A stretch of DNA of 64,000 nucleotides from Phaeotremella fagi (Eukaryota > Basidiomycota > Tremellomycetes > Tremellales > Phaeotremellaceae): contig BCHU01000015.1 in the NCBI GenBank assembly GCA_001599715.1, positions 1 through 64,000 of the forward strand, read 5' to 3'. Position 1 is the first letter of the stretch. Each line of letters starts with the position of its first letter. This document shows, piece after piece, positions 10,974-23,090 of this stretch. The translations under genes were made by a program, and so were the position numbers. The notes beneath the pieces were generated by a model. That model did no database searches. It had not been told where the DNA came from and saw only the letters and a list, made by a program, of their open reading frames with translations.

Positions 10974-11918
10974 CTACAGTGCGGTAATAATAACCAAGCC
11001 ATCGCCACGATGAGCATTCGAAATTCCCAACTCTACTCCGTTTGACGCCAAGTTTGTCGAACCACCCGCTCCAGCTCGTTTCTGGTTGTTGTCGTAATAA
11101 CCTCCTCCTCCGCCGTTATAGCCTGCGCCACCCCCTCCTCCAAACACAGACCCGCCACCACCCCCACCGTAGCCTCCATTCCCTCCGCTGTTCGCCTCAG
11201 CTCCTCCAGCGTAATCACCAGATTTGTCCTTGCCGCCTGAGGCAGATCCACTGCCTCCTCCATTTCCACCTGGGCTGTTGAACCCAGCACCTCCTCCTCC
11301 AGCACCCCCTGTAGGGTTTCCGCTTCCACCAGCACCTCCATTTCCGTTTGTACCAGCAGCTCCTGAATCTGAAAGTTGACCTGCAGCAACGGTGGTAGTT
11401 GCAGCTTGTCCGTCTTCTTGAAGGCACGCTCCGCCTCCCCCACCAGCAATGCCAATCAACGCACCCCCTTGAATGACAACAATCGAAGCGCCACCACCAC
11501 CACCACATTCTGTGAGATCACCTTGTTGACCACTTCCACCGACAATGACGTTCAGACTAACAGGACTGGCGAATGTATAAGTCATGTTCAAGACGGCACC
11601 ACTTCCACCGGAACTTTGGTAACCTGGACCACCTTGAGCACCGATGATTGTAAATTGATATTGACCTGCAGATAATTGACCTGTAGTTTGAAGCAAACCG
11701 TTGTATGTAAAAGTTGTGAGATAAGTTGCTCTGTTCATGAATGCAGTTCGACGTTGCGGACGAATTCGTTTCCCTAATTTCAAACATTCACCGTTGGTTT
11801 TACATGACCGTGGTAGAGCCACTTCATCTTCGAATTCTCCTTGATCTTTTTTCATCATCGAAAAGGCGAGAATACCGTTGACAAGAGCCAAACATCCTAA
11901 CAGATATCCAATACGCAT
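10974..11918 (-). CDS. Glycine-rich secreted protein, ALK/LTK-type Gly-rich domain
   Basis: Intronless frame of about 314 residues. The first 18-20 residues (MRIGYLLGCLALVNGILA) form a typical signal peptide or signal anchor; an in-frame ATG nine codons upstream (11945) is less suitable. After a short basic linker, residues from about 70 resemble the glycine-rich domain of the ALK/LTK type: an FTYNGLLQTT opening, a beta-rich part with VSLNVIVGGSGQQG, then long Gly runs, ending in GDGLVIITAL. Two cysteines precede the domain and two lie within it, in TECGGG and GACLQ. It is expected in the secretory pathway or outside the cell. No enzymatic motif is visible. Wall or adhesion roles are possible but not shown. 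Confidence 0.75.
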   Translation of the reverse strand: MRIGYLLGCLALVNGILAFSMMKKDQGEFEDEVALPRSCKTNGECLKLGKRIRPQRRTAFMNRATYLTTFTYNGLLQTTGQLSAGQYQFTIIGAQGGPGYQSSGGSGAVLNMTYTFASPVSLNVIVGGSGQQGDLTECGGGGGASIVVIQGGALIGIAGGGGGACLQEDGQAATTTVAAGQLSDSGAAGTNGNGGAGGSGNPTGGAGGGGAGFNSPGGNGGGSGSASGGKDKSGDYAGGAEANSGGNGGYGGGGGGSVFGGGGGAGYNGGGGGYYDNNQKRAGAGGSTNLASNGVELGISNAHRGDGLVIITAL

Positions 11919-12546
11919 GGTGTTTCTGGATGAAATTGTGAACAAAGAGGGAGAGAAGATCGATTGTCCAAACGATGGGATCCTTTATATTCACGATCAC
12001 AACAAAAAATAACGAGAAACAAAGCGCAATTCTTGTTCGGTTCCTTAGCCACCTCAACGTAATATGAATGCAACGATTCCTGACCTTGACAAACTCAGGT
12101 TTGAATGTTTGGGCCTCGAAAATATCTGCAGTACCGTCGGAACCCGGTAGCTTTAAAGCAGAGTTAGTCTTGGCATCGAAGCAGATCCCATGGTTTGGAT
12201 CCTGGCTGTGACTGCCTGAAGGCACTTAATTTATCCAGACCCTAGGTGTACGCACCTTCCTGTTCAGGGATGAAATTCCCAAATTGGAGACTTCTGATCT
12301 TGGTAATTTGTTTAGAGAACAGCTTACCAAATGCTCTCGATGCCTTGATAAACACAACTTATTTCCAGAACGAATAGCGAGAAGGACAGATTGGCCAAAG
12401 AGCATCAAATATCTACGAAGATGCTGAAGTTTGAAAGGGTTATGAGTATATATATACTCTTTTACAACTTATGGTGCCATCCAGGTCACGTGCTTTTCTC
12501 GCAGACTAATCAACAAACGGCCGTTGTCACACTTTAAATTGTAACC
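11919..12546. other. Intergenic region between glycine-rich protein and double-zinc regulator
   Basis: 628 bp with divergent flanking genes. The minus strand holds two open stretches (12408-12226 and 12225-11824) with usable splice signals, but joining them at the available GT/AG sites gives early stops and no domain, so no gene is called. The right end carries CACGTG at 12487 and a TATA-like palindrome at 12444. Confidence 0.5.
12444..12459. promoter_or_regulatory. TATA-like perfect palindrome
   Basis: GAGTATATATATACTC is a 16-base perfect palindrome about 90 bases before the start codon of the double-zinc-cluster regulator. It is suitable as a TATA element for that gene. Confidence 0.45.
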
Positions 12547-15219
12547 ATGTCATCAACCTCTTCCTCAACCCCTCACAGTGCTAAACGAGTTCGAACAGGT
12601 TGTTTAACGTGTAGAGCTAGGAAAGTTAAATGCGATGAAACGAGTGGTGGTTGTATGAAATGCAGAGATCGTAATCTGGAGTGTGACTTGGGTGGTTCTT
12701 TGGTTAGTGAGTTGTATCCAATACCCACTGACCGTTCCAACACCCAATGAACGACACTAACACTCTTCAGGACTTCCACTGTCAACTCCCTCATCATCCA
12801 AAGGTCGAGCTCCAGCTTGCAAGGCCTGTCACGACGCTCGATACAAATGTTCTCAAGATCGTCCAGCATGCCAACGCTGTCAAACAAAAGATCTAGCCTG
12901 TGTATATCCCCCTTCAAATCGCCCTCGAGGTCTGACTCCTGCTGCTAAAGCTAGAGTGGAAGAACGCATCCAGCGGTTATCCTTTTCTGCCCAACAAAGA
13001 ACACATGATTCGAGGGAAAGATCTACGGCGGATTCGAACACCTCGTATGATGAACTTGGGTCCAGTTCAAATCAGCATGTCGGCGTAGATCAGTCTATTG
13101 ATTATACTGAAGGTACAACTGCGATCGCAAACCTTCCTCCGTCGTCGACCCACAACAATCAAAATCCAATTGTGTTGGTATCCTCCCCGCTCGCTCAACC
13201 CGTTCGCGTTCGACCAGACCTAGAAAACGGACACCGCAGCAATCACACGTGAGTATCATTCCATGCCTGTACTTATTCCTGATAGTCCTCTTCCTTCTGG
13301 TCCTGATCTCGAGCGATACATCAACAGCTTCTTCACCTGCGTCGCACCGTATCAAGCCAACGCGTTTTTACACCGTGGGACCCTCAAGCATCAAATCAAA
13401 AGTGATTGCGCTTCAGAAACACTTCTTCTCGCCATCTGTGCTATCTCCGCTCGTTTTGTGCTGGATCGACCACACCTCTCCAGGCTGATTGCTGTTCGCG
13501 AGCAGAGTTCACTTTGGGCGGAAACAGCGACAAATCAATTGATGGCGTCCAAGGATTTCTCTCTCGACTGTGCGGCTGCAGCGTTGATACTATCCAAATA
13601 TGCTGCTTACGAGGGAAGTTTCAATCAAGCCAGTGTACTGGCTGCAGTTGCTAATCGACACGCCTTGAAACTTGGACTATATAACGACACTGAAAGCAAA
13701 GTCAACCGACCTTGGATTGAAAACGAGCAAAGACGTAGAATCATGTTCGCTTGTTACACTGTCGACAGAATGACTTCGTCTGGACTGGATGAACTAACGT
13801 TCTGTCCTGCAAACAGTATCAAGATTCAACTTCCGTGTGAGGACTGGAACTTTGAGTAAGTCTCTTGCTCATCCGGGTAGCTGAATTGTTTAGCTTGGGA
13901 TCTGAATGTTTCACTCCACTTCCACAACTTGAAGGACCAGATTCTAGCTCAACAGGTGTGGAGATGATAGGGATCATGGGTCAATACGTCCGCATCGTTG
14001 CAATCCGCTCCATCATTCAAAAGTAAGTCACCTTCTTACTCTAGCTAAATCTTCAGATCAGTTCAGCATCTCTCCGACATTGAGACCCCACCACCTTGGC
14101 AGGAAAATTCCACCTTTCACCATGCTCTTCAAAAATTGTCGTCATGGCGTTCGAGTCTACCAGCGCGGATGCAGCTTAATGCAGAAAACATATTTGCTCG
14201 ACATGGTACCTCCTCTCTTGGTCCACTGATAATGCTCCATCTATGGTACGACATGCTTCATTGTGAACTTCACAGAATCGCGTTCGAAGGTTATTGTGAC
14301 GCCAAAGGGAAGCTTCTTCTTCAATTCGCTCCGACTGGCTGGATCAGTTCTAACCAGACAATTTGTGTCAGACATGCTCGTGGTTTGGTGGCTTCACTAC
14401 GTGTTGTTCATGACAACCTGGTGGATTCTGATTTCATGATCTTGGATTCGAGTTTGCCGATGATGTGTTATGCCAGTATGCGCATTCAACTTCAGTACCG
14501 ATCGACTATCGATCCACTGGGCCTGGAACACGGAGAAACGTTTCAAGAAATGACCAGTGGGTTTGGGATCATGCTCAAGTACGTGGAGTGTTTCGCCAAG
14601 TATTCTCATCCGGCTCTATTACTGGTAAGCTGATCATTTGACATCTGAGTCATGCTCACCAACTTTTAGCTGAAAGAAATGAAGAGAATGCTACGTCGAA
14701 ACGGGATACAGTCCGTTCCCAGCGGGTAAGCCATTCGTGAAATGTCATTTTCATCGATCGATAACTGACCCGTCTCAAGTGATCTGACCTTCAGTGGAGC
14801 TGAGACGCCTAATCACCCATGGTTCCGAAGAATGAAGATGATGGAAGCGGTGGTAAATGACGTAGGTCGAGAAAGGTGCGAAAGTTAAGAGCTGACTGTG
14901 ATTTTTACTGTAGGCAACGACTCTTCCGGATCCAGCAGGGTCGCAAACCCCAGAAGACCTGTTTGGCAGCCTTTTCCCTACTTTCGATCTGTTCAATCAG
15001 ATGGTAGACATGCCTGATTGGTTGAAGGTGGATGAGATTGACTGGTCGTCTGCGGGTATGAATAACGATTCAAACCTTGGAGACAGCATTCCCGACATGT
15101 CAATTAATCAAACATTAAATCAAGCTTCCGATAGCCAGTCTGATCTTCTTTCATTTCAGCCTGGACTGGAAATCAACGGAAACCTTGATTGGATGATCTC
15201 GGATAACTCGTCGAGATGA
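12547..15219 (+). CDS. Transcription factor with two Zn2Cys6 clusters
   Basis: Predicted nuclear regulator, about 770 residues from roughly eight exons. The first cluster begins GCLTCRARKVKC and has spacing CX2CX6CX6CX2CX6C. After an intron (donor GTGAGT at about 12712, acceptor before GACTTCCACTG) a second cluster begins ACKACHDARYKC with the same spacing, followed by a basic stretch. The two clusters are about 34 residues apart. The middle part, from SPLPSGPDLERYINSFFTC in the third exon onward, resembles the fungal transcription-factor regulatory domain. The C-terminus is acidic and rich in Asp, Ser and Asn (SDSQSDLLSF), which looks like an activation domain. The convergent neighbour is a drug antiporter. 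Joins at the first three introns were checked for frame. Confidence 0.87.
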
Positions 15220-15346
15220 TCATGGACAAGACTCTGATGGCTTGGATGTTTTGACTAGGTTACACCTTCCGTATCAAGATATGCATTCGAGTCAAGTCAT
15301 TCTACGAGCTATGGTTCTCTCACTGTGTATCAGTCTAAACACCAAT

Positions 15347-17146
15347 TTACGAAAACTGTGCCAGACGTTGCGCCCGCCAACCAGGACCCTTGTATCTCAG
15401 CACGATCATACCGGGTGTGCCAAGAACAAGTAAACAGGCTATAATCACAAACGCCCAACCAATCCCAACAGCACTAATCAGCGGGTTAATCACTCCAGTG
15501 ATCACAGCAGAGCTACAGCATCTTACAAAATTGTACTAACAACGTTAGTGAACGTCCCATGAGGATGGTCATTCACTTACTGATGCTACAGCGGCTCCAG
15601 ACCTTTTGGGTACCATGTCAACCAGTAAGATTGAACAACATTGGGTCGTGAATTGACTCAACGAACCAATGAAAAAGTTCATGACAAGAGTGACCGCGAT
15701 ATGGGCCTCCACCTGCAAACTCCAGCCGTATCCAATGACTGCTGCCAGATAAATTGGTAGATAATATGGCAAGAAGTGGAATCTGCATTCTTCTATCGGG
15801 AAGCCGACCAAATCACGAGGATGTTTGGGTATAAATTCGAGACGCTTCTTCGTTCTCCTGAATTGCCAGTCGATCAGACGACCTCCGAAAATACCAGAGA
15901 TCAAGGAACCTCCACCTTGGGCTCTGTAGCGAGTGAGTTGATATCCCACAGCAAACTCACAGGTAACAAAGACCAATCTGAACGTCGTTGTAATGATAGT
16001 CAGCGGCTAAGGTGGTCGAATACACAGTGAGCACAGCAAACATGCAGGCGAAAACCATTGATCCAAAAAACTCGATGATGATAATTTCCGGGTAGATCAA
16101 CATTTTAAAGGATGCCAAGGGGTTGTACTAGGATAATCAGCTATAATTTGATCCGTGCTTACTCTGACTCTTGGTGACTTTGTTGCCAAGGCGGCTTCGT
16201 CTTCCAAATCGTTTTTTTCGGGTTCTTCTGCATCACCAGCTACCTTTCGTCTTCGATACCAATCCAAAGGTAAAGCGTTGAACGTTGGAGGTCGAAGTGA
16301 GCCATCACCCACGATTGATCGCAGAGTTTCTGGCATGAAACTGATGTATTCAATTACTCTCCTCGTGTCGTCACTTACAAGAAAATAACTGTCACATTGA
16401 ACCCCGCAAGCATCGCCAACACCCAGAATATCCATTTCCAGTTCAGGTACTGCACCAGTATACCTCCAATGACTGGTCCAAACGCTGGTCCCACCATTGC
16501 AGCGCCAGTAAAGAGACCCATGTACGTGCCACGCTCTGCTGGAGTGGCTATATCACCCATTGCTCCTGATCCAGTTCCAAGCACAGGACTTCCTCCACAA
16601 GCCTGGATAGCTCTAAGTAACAACATAAGCCAATAGGCATTCGCAGGAGTCAGAGCAATCCCTATACAAGCCACACAGTAGATTATCAAACAAATGATGA
16701 TCACAGGTCTTCGTCCGATCGTGTCTGACATCCCGGAGAAGATGGAGGGTGAAATGCCTTGAAATACTCTAAAACAGGTTAGCACATTTTTAAGGAATAA
16801 AAACTTGCAAATATATCGTCAACGCCAAGTTAATCTCCTTGGTGTCCTCGTTGAAAAACTCTCCGACTTGTGGAATTGCAGGGACAAATATGTTGCTGCT
16901 GATTGGTCCAAAGATTGCAGCTAGAGAGGCGAGACCGACGATACTCCATTTTCGTCCACTGGAAAAAGCCGAGTGAGGACGTTGAACCACTTCCAACACC
17001 GTTTCATCAGCCGCCAAAGATGACTGCCCACTCGGAGAAGAAACCTCCTCTCGAGACTGATGATCTTCTGAGTTGACAGTTGAAGATTTCGAGGCACGAT
17101 CCATGTCGGAATTGGAGCCGACTTTGTTCATCGCAGAAGTTGTCAT
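15347..17146 (-). CDS. MFS drug:H+ antiporter (DHA1, polyamine/multidrug type)
   Basis: Twelve-segment efflux transporter of the DHA1 family. A hydrophilic N-terminus of about 85 residues (Ser/Glu-rich) leads to the first membrane segment (GLASLAAIFGPISSNIFVPA). The loop after segment 2 reads SDTIGRRPVI, the MFS GxLaDrxGrkp motif. AERGTYMG and PAFGPVIGGIL are the conserved segments 4-5, including the antiporter motif C type (GPVIGG). A long central loop with charged residues (RRRKVAGDAEEPEKND) separates the halves. The C-terminus ends YKGPGWRAQRL. At least four short introns. Probably located in the plasma membrane and exporting small organic compounds. Both flanking genes point to a detoxification context. 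Confidence 0.85.
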
Positions 17147-17399
17147 ACAATGATGATAACTTTGCAAAGGTTTTATGTTAAATATCGATTCAATTGAAAA
17201 TGGAAGTTCTACTCCAACCCATCCCAGCTCATTGCAACTAAATTTAGAATGCGCAGCATGGCGATCCTCGAGCCGAACATCTTTCATGCGGCGTTGCTCG
17301 CTAACACGCCGTAGTCGCCTCATAGTCTAAACCCTGCAACTCTTGACAGCAAATAAAAGTACCAAGCATGTGTCACAGCACACTATACAATTCTCGAGT

Positions 17400-19153
17400 A
17401 TGACTATATCTAGCAACTCTCCACAACCCATCTCAGTAACTGGAGGTCTTGTGCAAGGTATCCCAGCACCTTTTGACCCCTCAGTCACGGAATACAGAGG
17501 GATCCCATATGCTGCTCCACCAACAGGCGTCAACAGGCTTCGAGCTCCACAACCGGTTTTACCATGGGAAGGGATTAGAAAAAGTGAACAAAAACCTGTT
17601 GGGTTTCAAGCTCCACCACCCCCCAAGTTCTTTGATGTCCTGAAAGGTGCGGAGCAGAGCGAGGACATGATGTATTTGAACCTATGGGTCCCGCCTGAGT
17701 CTCATCAAGATGTCAAACCGTGGCCAGTGTACATGTGGATACATGGTGGTGGATATCGAGAAGGTGGTAACGCTGATGACGTTTTCAACGGTACAGGAAT
17801 GGCTCAAAAGGGTACGTGTCTTGACGCTTCTCCGCTCCGATTGCTCACCTCCTCTAGGGGTCATTATGGTGGTTCCAAACTTTCGCTTGGGAACATTAGG
17901 TTTTTTGGCACATCCAGAGCTCAGTAAAGAATCACCTTCTGGAACATCAGGTAATCAAGGCATACTTGACTGCATTCAAGCTTTACAATGGATTCAAGAC
18001 AACATTTCAAAATTTGGAGGTGACCCTTCGAGAGTGACAGTAGGTGGACAATCGTCTGGATCAGCCATGACCCGTAAGTCCAATGGTAGTATCTCGCTGA
18101 CATGCAGACATCATTGCGTTATCCCCTCTTTCCAAGGGACTTGTTCACGGCGCCATCATCCAGTCTGGTCCTCGACATCCACGCGACCCCTTCATGTCCA
18201 ATATAGCCGCATCTTATCGTACTCTCAAGGGGGCTGAAGAAGATGGTCGTCGACTGGTGGAAGAGATAGGATACAACTCTATCGAAGAGTTGCGCCTACA
18301 TCCTGACCCAATGGCGTTGCAAGATCTTGCCCGAAGAAGAGACGATCCAGACAAATATTGGGGTCCACCACCATTATTCAGAGCCACTCTGGATGGTCAT
18401 GTACTCACTCAGAAATACGAAGACACGTATCGCTTGGGGACTCCAAACGACATCCCTATTCTTTGTGGTTCAAACTCTGACGAAGCTGGGACGTATCATG
18501 ATCCAGAATTCTCCATCGATGAATTTCAAGAATGCGTCAAAGGTCGCTTCGGTCAACCATTCGGTGATGGAAAGACAGATTTCAGGTCGAAGTTCTTGGA
18601 CCTGTACATACCTCCAGACACAACACCAGGACAAGGACCTTTGCATACTTGGAATGAATCTTCCAGACATTCGACAAGGGTAAACATTTCCCTTTTCGCC
18701 CAACAATATGGTCAAAAGGCGAAATCCCCAGTGTTCGGTTACTACTTTACGCATCACGTTCCAGGTTGGATAGGTCACAAAGGTGATATCGCTGGTCCCA
18801 AAACCAAAGGATTCGCGTTTGCCAAAGGTCCCTTGTATGGAGCGTACCACGGGGCTGAATTGAGTTATGCGGTCAACTCATTGAAAATGGACTCCAGGAA
18901 AATATGGTCTGAGAAGGACCATCTGGTGGCAGAGAGAATGAGTTCGTTTTGGTGTAACTTTATCAAGTACGGGAATCCAAACGGTCCGATTGATGTGAAC
19001 GATCAAAATGGGATCGAATGGCCAAATTTGGTTGAGAAAGATGTGTTGATGGAGATTGGGGGAAAATGGGACTTGATGGATGTAGCGCCAGATAAAGAGA
19101 GACGTTTTTGGATAGACTGGGCTAATGCTCAACCAAGAGAGAGATCTTTTTAG
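17400..19153 (+). CDS. Type-B carboxylesterase/lipase, second copy
   Basis: Alpha/beta-hydrolase of about 555 residues from three exons. Family landmarks are GLVQGIPA, YRGIPYAAPP, SEDMMYLNLW, the canonical oxyanion motif WIHGGGYREGG, the nucleophile in GGQSSGSAM, the acidic residue in SNSDEAGTYHD and the His in GAYHGAELSYAV. Introns fall after AQKG (17812) and after GSAMT (18074). It is clearly related to the esterase at 6.8 kb: shared LAHPELSKES/LAHQELSKES, LQWIQDNI and the C-terminal NFIKYGNPNG/NFIKSGNPNG. No signal peptide, so cytosolic. The gene is divergent from the drug antiporter with 253 bp between them. The ATG at 17400 follows a TTG-led open frame and is the natural start. Confidence 0.9.
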
Positions 19154-19378
19154 ACGGGGTGATTTTGTACGGGGATAGTTGTAGAGTGGAGATGAACATG
19201 GTTGCAATAAATCGCACGATAGCAATAGGGTAACCGCTTGTTTACCTCACGGCTTCTCCTACAATTTTCGGCAGATCACGTCAGAAAAGGGTCACGTGAG
19301 ATACGTACTCCTATACACTGTAAGGTTATCCACTTTGTGCTTTATTTGATGTTCCAGTTGTACAAGATAACACCCAAG

Positions 19379-21560
19379 ATGGACGAAGAGATATTGCCAA
19401 AACGTCAAACAGAGTTGTGTAAGTTTCTTCGACATTTGGATCATGCTTGTCTTGCTTCTGTTCTCACCTGGCTGACCTCAAACGTCAGCCAAACCACCAC
19501 CGAAACAGGAATTGAATATCACGAATACTACTGTAAGTCAACGCTTTCCCAGTTTCTCATCTGCTAGCGATTACCTCTGATCCAATGACTCTCTAGGGTT
19601 TACCACTCTCCAATGTTCCTGATCGCAATGTTGTCAACATCGATGTTCCTATCGATCGCAACGTGGTCGCCGACAGTCTAGCGAAAAGACATCAACAATT
19701 TGCAATCCATTCGGCCTCTTTTACATCGCGACCTGCAGGACAATTTGGGGCCCTTAATAATCCAAACCAACCTTTACCACCAAACTCAAAATCGACAGTC
19801 CCATCTTTTGATGATTGGCTGGTAGGGTCCATTCCTGTATCTGAAATCTCCATCAAACCTAGCAAATCAAAGAGGCAACGTCTTTCAACAGAATCCTCCC
19901 GATCCCCATCACCTGATACATCGCTCGAAACCACGGTAGTCTCTCCACTTATCGATTTAACTAGTCCTCGAGCTCCTATCAAAATTGTCGAAATGTCGCC
20001 TTTGGATAGATTAAAGGCGATGGGAAGAGCCACGACTATGGCTACATACTTCTTCAATCCTGTCCCAGAACCCGATTTCCTAAAGACTGCCATCCCAGAT
20101 GAGGACGAAAGAAGATGTGTGAGTGTCGTCCCGTGTTGTCTGAGACAGAACTCTGATGCTACCAGTTTCACCACTGCTTCTTTTACTCGTTATCTATATT
20201 TGTTGTTCTGGAGGAAAAGAACCCTTGGGTAGAGTACATTGTTCCTCTGTATCTTGCTTCCACGGGGGAGGTACCGAAGAGTGTCGAAGCTCTCAAGCTG
20301 TGTTTCTTTAGTATCGGGGCGACACATTTGTCATAGTAAGCACGTTTCACTTACTCTTAAGGCTGAGCATCCACAGTCTGGAAGCGAAAGGAGCTGCACC
20401 AATTCGCAAAAGAGGTCATACACGTTTACTGAGTTTGGATTATCGTGCCAGAGCTCTGGTTTGTCTTCGTGAAGCGGCAAAGATTCCTGAAGAAATATCA
20501 AGTGACGCGTTCCTTGCTGCTACTGCCGCTCTGTGTTATAACGATGTCAGTGGTATCTGTAAACATTGTCTGACGTTTAGGTCTTGGCTGCACAGCCTCA
20601 ATGGCGTGAAGTCTTTCGACTCTGTTACCGAGCAATCGATTTTCACGGCGGCTGTGGAGCTTTATTGGACACATCGTCTAACTCGGATAGTTTGAACGCA
20701 CGCCGCTGTATCACAGAGTATCTGTGTTTCTTGGATATGCATGGTGAGTTGCGTTGAGGTCTCAATTAAGATCACCAGCCTGCTTGGGTACGGGCAATTT
20801 CCCTCGGTTACTGACACGGAGGGAGTCATGGTGGAGTGAGAGTTCCGTGGACATCGCAAATGTGAGTGCTTGTTGTTAATCCACCTCACCCTTAGTCATC
20901 TATCGAGACGATATGTGGTGTCAGTCGATCGATGCTTGTTTTAGCAGGACGATATCTGTGGCTCTCGGCTCAAGACAGACACCTGGAAGCTCAGTTTGGG
21001 CGCAAGACTGCACTTGTTTTGCCTCTTCCTACGTCAACGCCGTACGAAATTCACGATCTCGCGGTCGATGTCGCTCAACTTCAAAGTGACTTTTTTGACT
21101 GGGCAAAAGATCCTCAAAATACAGCACCCGAAATAGCGGAAAGAACTAGAGCAGGAAGTGCAGCTGTTTGGCATGCGGGAAATGTACTTTTGCGTCGTGA
21201 AATGTACAAGTTTTCTCGTGAGGATAGCTTCACGCAAGACAGTGCGGAGATCATTTTGAAGCTTTGTATAGGTGTGGGAGATAAAATCGAGCACCTCAGT
21301 TGGGTAAGGACTATTTGTTGCTATTTTTGCTGACCAATTAGCCTCTCATCATTGCTTGTTCTGTGCTCACAGACTCTGTGATGCGTGACACTGCTCGTGA
21401 TTTGCTTAAATCGTTCGAGTATCAGCTCTGCCATGACATCGAGGTGATGAAAATCGTCATCGAAGAAATGTGGAAAAGAATGGACCATGGTTTTGATGAT
21501 GACGCTTGTGTGTGGCGTGAAATTATGATCGAACTTGGATGTCCTGTGTTGATTGGATGA
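19379..21560 (+). CDS. Fungal-specific regulator-like protein without a zinc cluster
   Basis: Assembled from about nine exons. The N-terminus (MDEEILPKRQTEL then PPPKQELN) is short, polar and lacks any CX2C cluster. Residues about 60-180 are low complexity with a basic KPSKSKRQR stretch and an SPSPD segment. The C-terminal two thirds match the helical regulatory domain found in many fungal factors (fungal_trans_2 type): FVVLEEKNPWVEYIVPLYLAS, ALKLCFFSIGATHLS, and the closing DIEVMKIVIEEMWKRMD, WREIMIELGC. Because the domain normally follows a Zn2Cys6 cluster, this protein either lost its cluster, acts by partner binding, or has an upstream exon I did not find. No cluster-coding sequence is visible between 19154 and 19379. 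Confidence 0.7.
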
Positions 21561-21817
21561 TCCATGAGATCTATGTCCAGAGAGAGTTTGGTGATGTTTC
21601 GAAATCGGTTATCGGATGGTAGATTGGCGCTTTTGGAAGTGGATTGTAGGTTTATGACGAGTTGTATCCATTTAGAGAAATTAGCGTTGTATCTCTGGTC
21701 ATATTATCGTCTGACCCATGTAGCATATATAATGTAACATATCAGCAACGGAACTTCACGTTGGCAAATCTTTTATTGTTACGTTTGTTTGGAATATACA
21801 AGCATCTTAAAAACAGT

Positions 21818-22970
21818 TCACGGCATGTCAAGGTAATACGTCTTTCTCTCTTCCTCAGTGACCGTTCGAGGTGTAACTCGATATCCGCAATCCAACGAAT
21901 CCAACGTGTTCATTTGCTCGGTCGTCAGCGAGAAATCAAACACTTCGATGTTGTCGGAGATACGTGATGGTGTTTGTGACTTGCAGGTGACCATGAAACT
22001 GTCTTATCAGCACGCGTTACTGATTCACAACGAACCCTTTTTGTAGACTCCAACGGAGAAGTATCTTGTTCCAAGGTTTTCCAACCTCTTTGGAGATATT
22101 TTGTAGGATGGGATCTTTCTCTTTGGTCCCACGAGCGACAGAAGCGAAAGCCTGTAATTGGATATTTTGCGTATGACAATATGCAGCAATCTCACGCTCC
22201 TTTTTGGTGTCAGCCAAGGCTTTCTGAGTCACCTACTTGATTCCACGGAGAAAGTTCGATCTGATTGACCGCCGGTACTTCTGTAGCGTACTGCTTCAGT
22301 TCTTCCAAATGTCGAATGACACTATGTATTGTCAGTTTGACCATGACACCAGCTTGACTCACAAATTGCTAACCCCTATCGCTCGAACAAGACCTTGACG
22401 TTTCGCTTCTTCCAAAGCCATCCATTGGATCTTTCTTCCGTCTGGTCCAAAGTTTGGGTTATGAACGAGGAAAAGGTCAACATATCCTAAACCAATTTTT
22501 TCTACACTTTCGCGAATCCCTGCCAGTGTAAGTTCCACCGATGCACTTGGAGCCTCGACTTTGCTGATGATGAACAAGTCATTTCTATCGACTTTTCCTG
22601 AGTAAGATCTGATAGCGGCTCCAACCTCTCGTTCGTTCTTGTATTGTTGAGCAGTATCGAAAGCACGATAACCAACTCTCAAGGCATGATGAATTGGTTC
22701 GGGGTCCAAGATACCTCCTGTACCAAAGACATATTGAGGCGCCTGATGTGGTAAGAAGTCATGAACACATGAGGGGACCTACTGAGACGCCATTCCGAAG
22801 CGTTACTTGAGATGAGCTGGAAAGCGACATTGATGTGAGAGGAACGAAGAAATCCCATAACAGTAATAGAATATATACACGGTCCGATGCGGTCCGTTGG
22901 TACGTGGTTAATTTTAGATGATCTCATGAGTTTCGTACCTGGACGCAGGAACTTCGGCAAAGCTAGTCAT
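21818..22970 (-). CDS. Aldo-keto reductase
   Basis: NAD(P)H-dependent oxidoreductase of the AKR superfamily, about 300 residues. After splicing, the start reads MTSFAEVPASSSSQVTLRNG, followed by APQYVFGTGGI. The catalytic tetrad is complete: Asp and Tyr in FDTAQQYKNE, Lys in FIISKVEAP, His in FLVHNPNFGP. LIRAIGVSN-type sequence is present as LVRAIGVSN. The C-terminal exon resumes with TPSRISDNIEVFDFSLT. In the join that keeps the frame, the usual PKS cofactor segment before TPSRI is missing, because an intron starts right after KGFV. The gene is cytosolic. It is divergent from the ABC transporter with only 120 bp between start codons, so a shared promoter is very likely. A role in reducing aldehydes or ketones of xenobiotics or sugars is possible. 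Confidence 0.85.
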
Positions 22971-23090
22971 GGTGCTCCACGAGGTTCAAGTCAGTATCCA
23001 GCTCAGCAACTCTTCAACTCAACGTCAACCATCACTAGATTCAAAATCATTGAAATCAAAAACAACACATCGAACCACCAATTTCAACTC

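Noticed and set aside
11033..11675. Long frames on both strands inside the glycine-rich gene
   Set aside because: They are shadows created by the biased GGN codon composition; only the frame with a signal peptide and a conserved C-terminus is accepted.
11824..12408. Two adjacent minus-strand frames that could be an extra gene
   Set aside because: Available splice joins lead to early stops and no domain appears.
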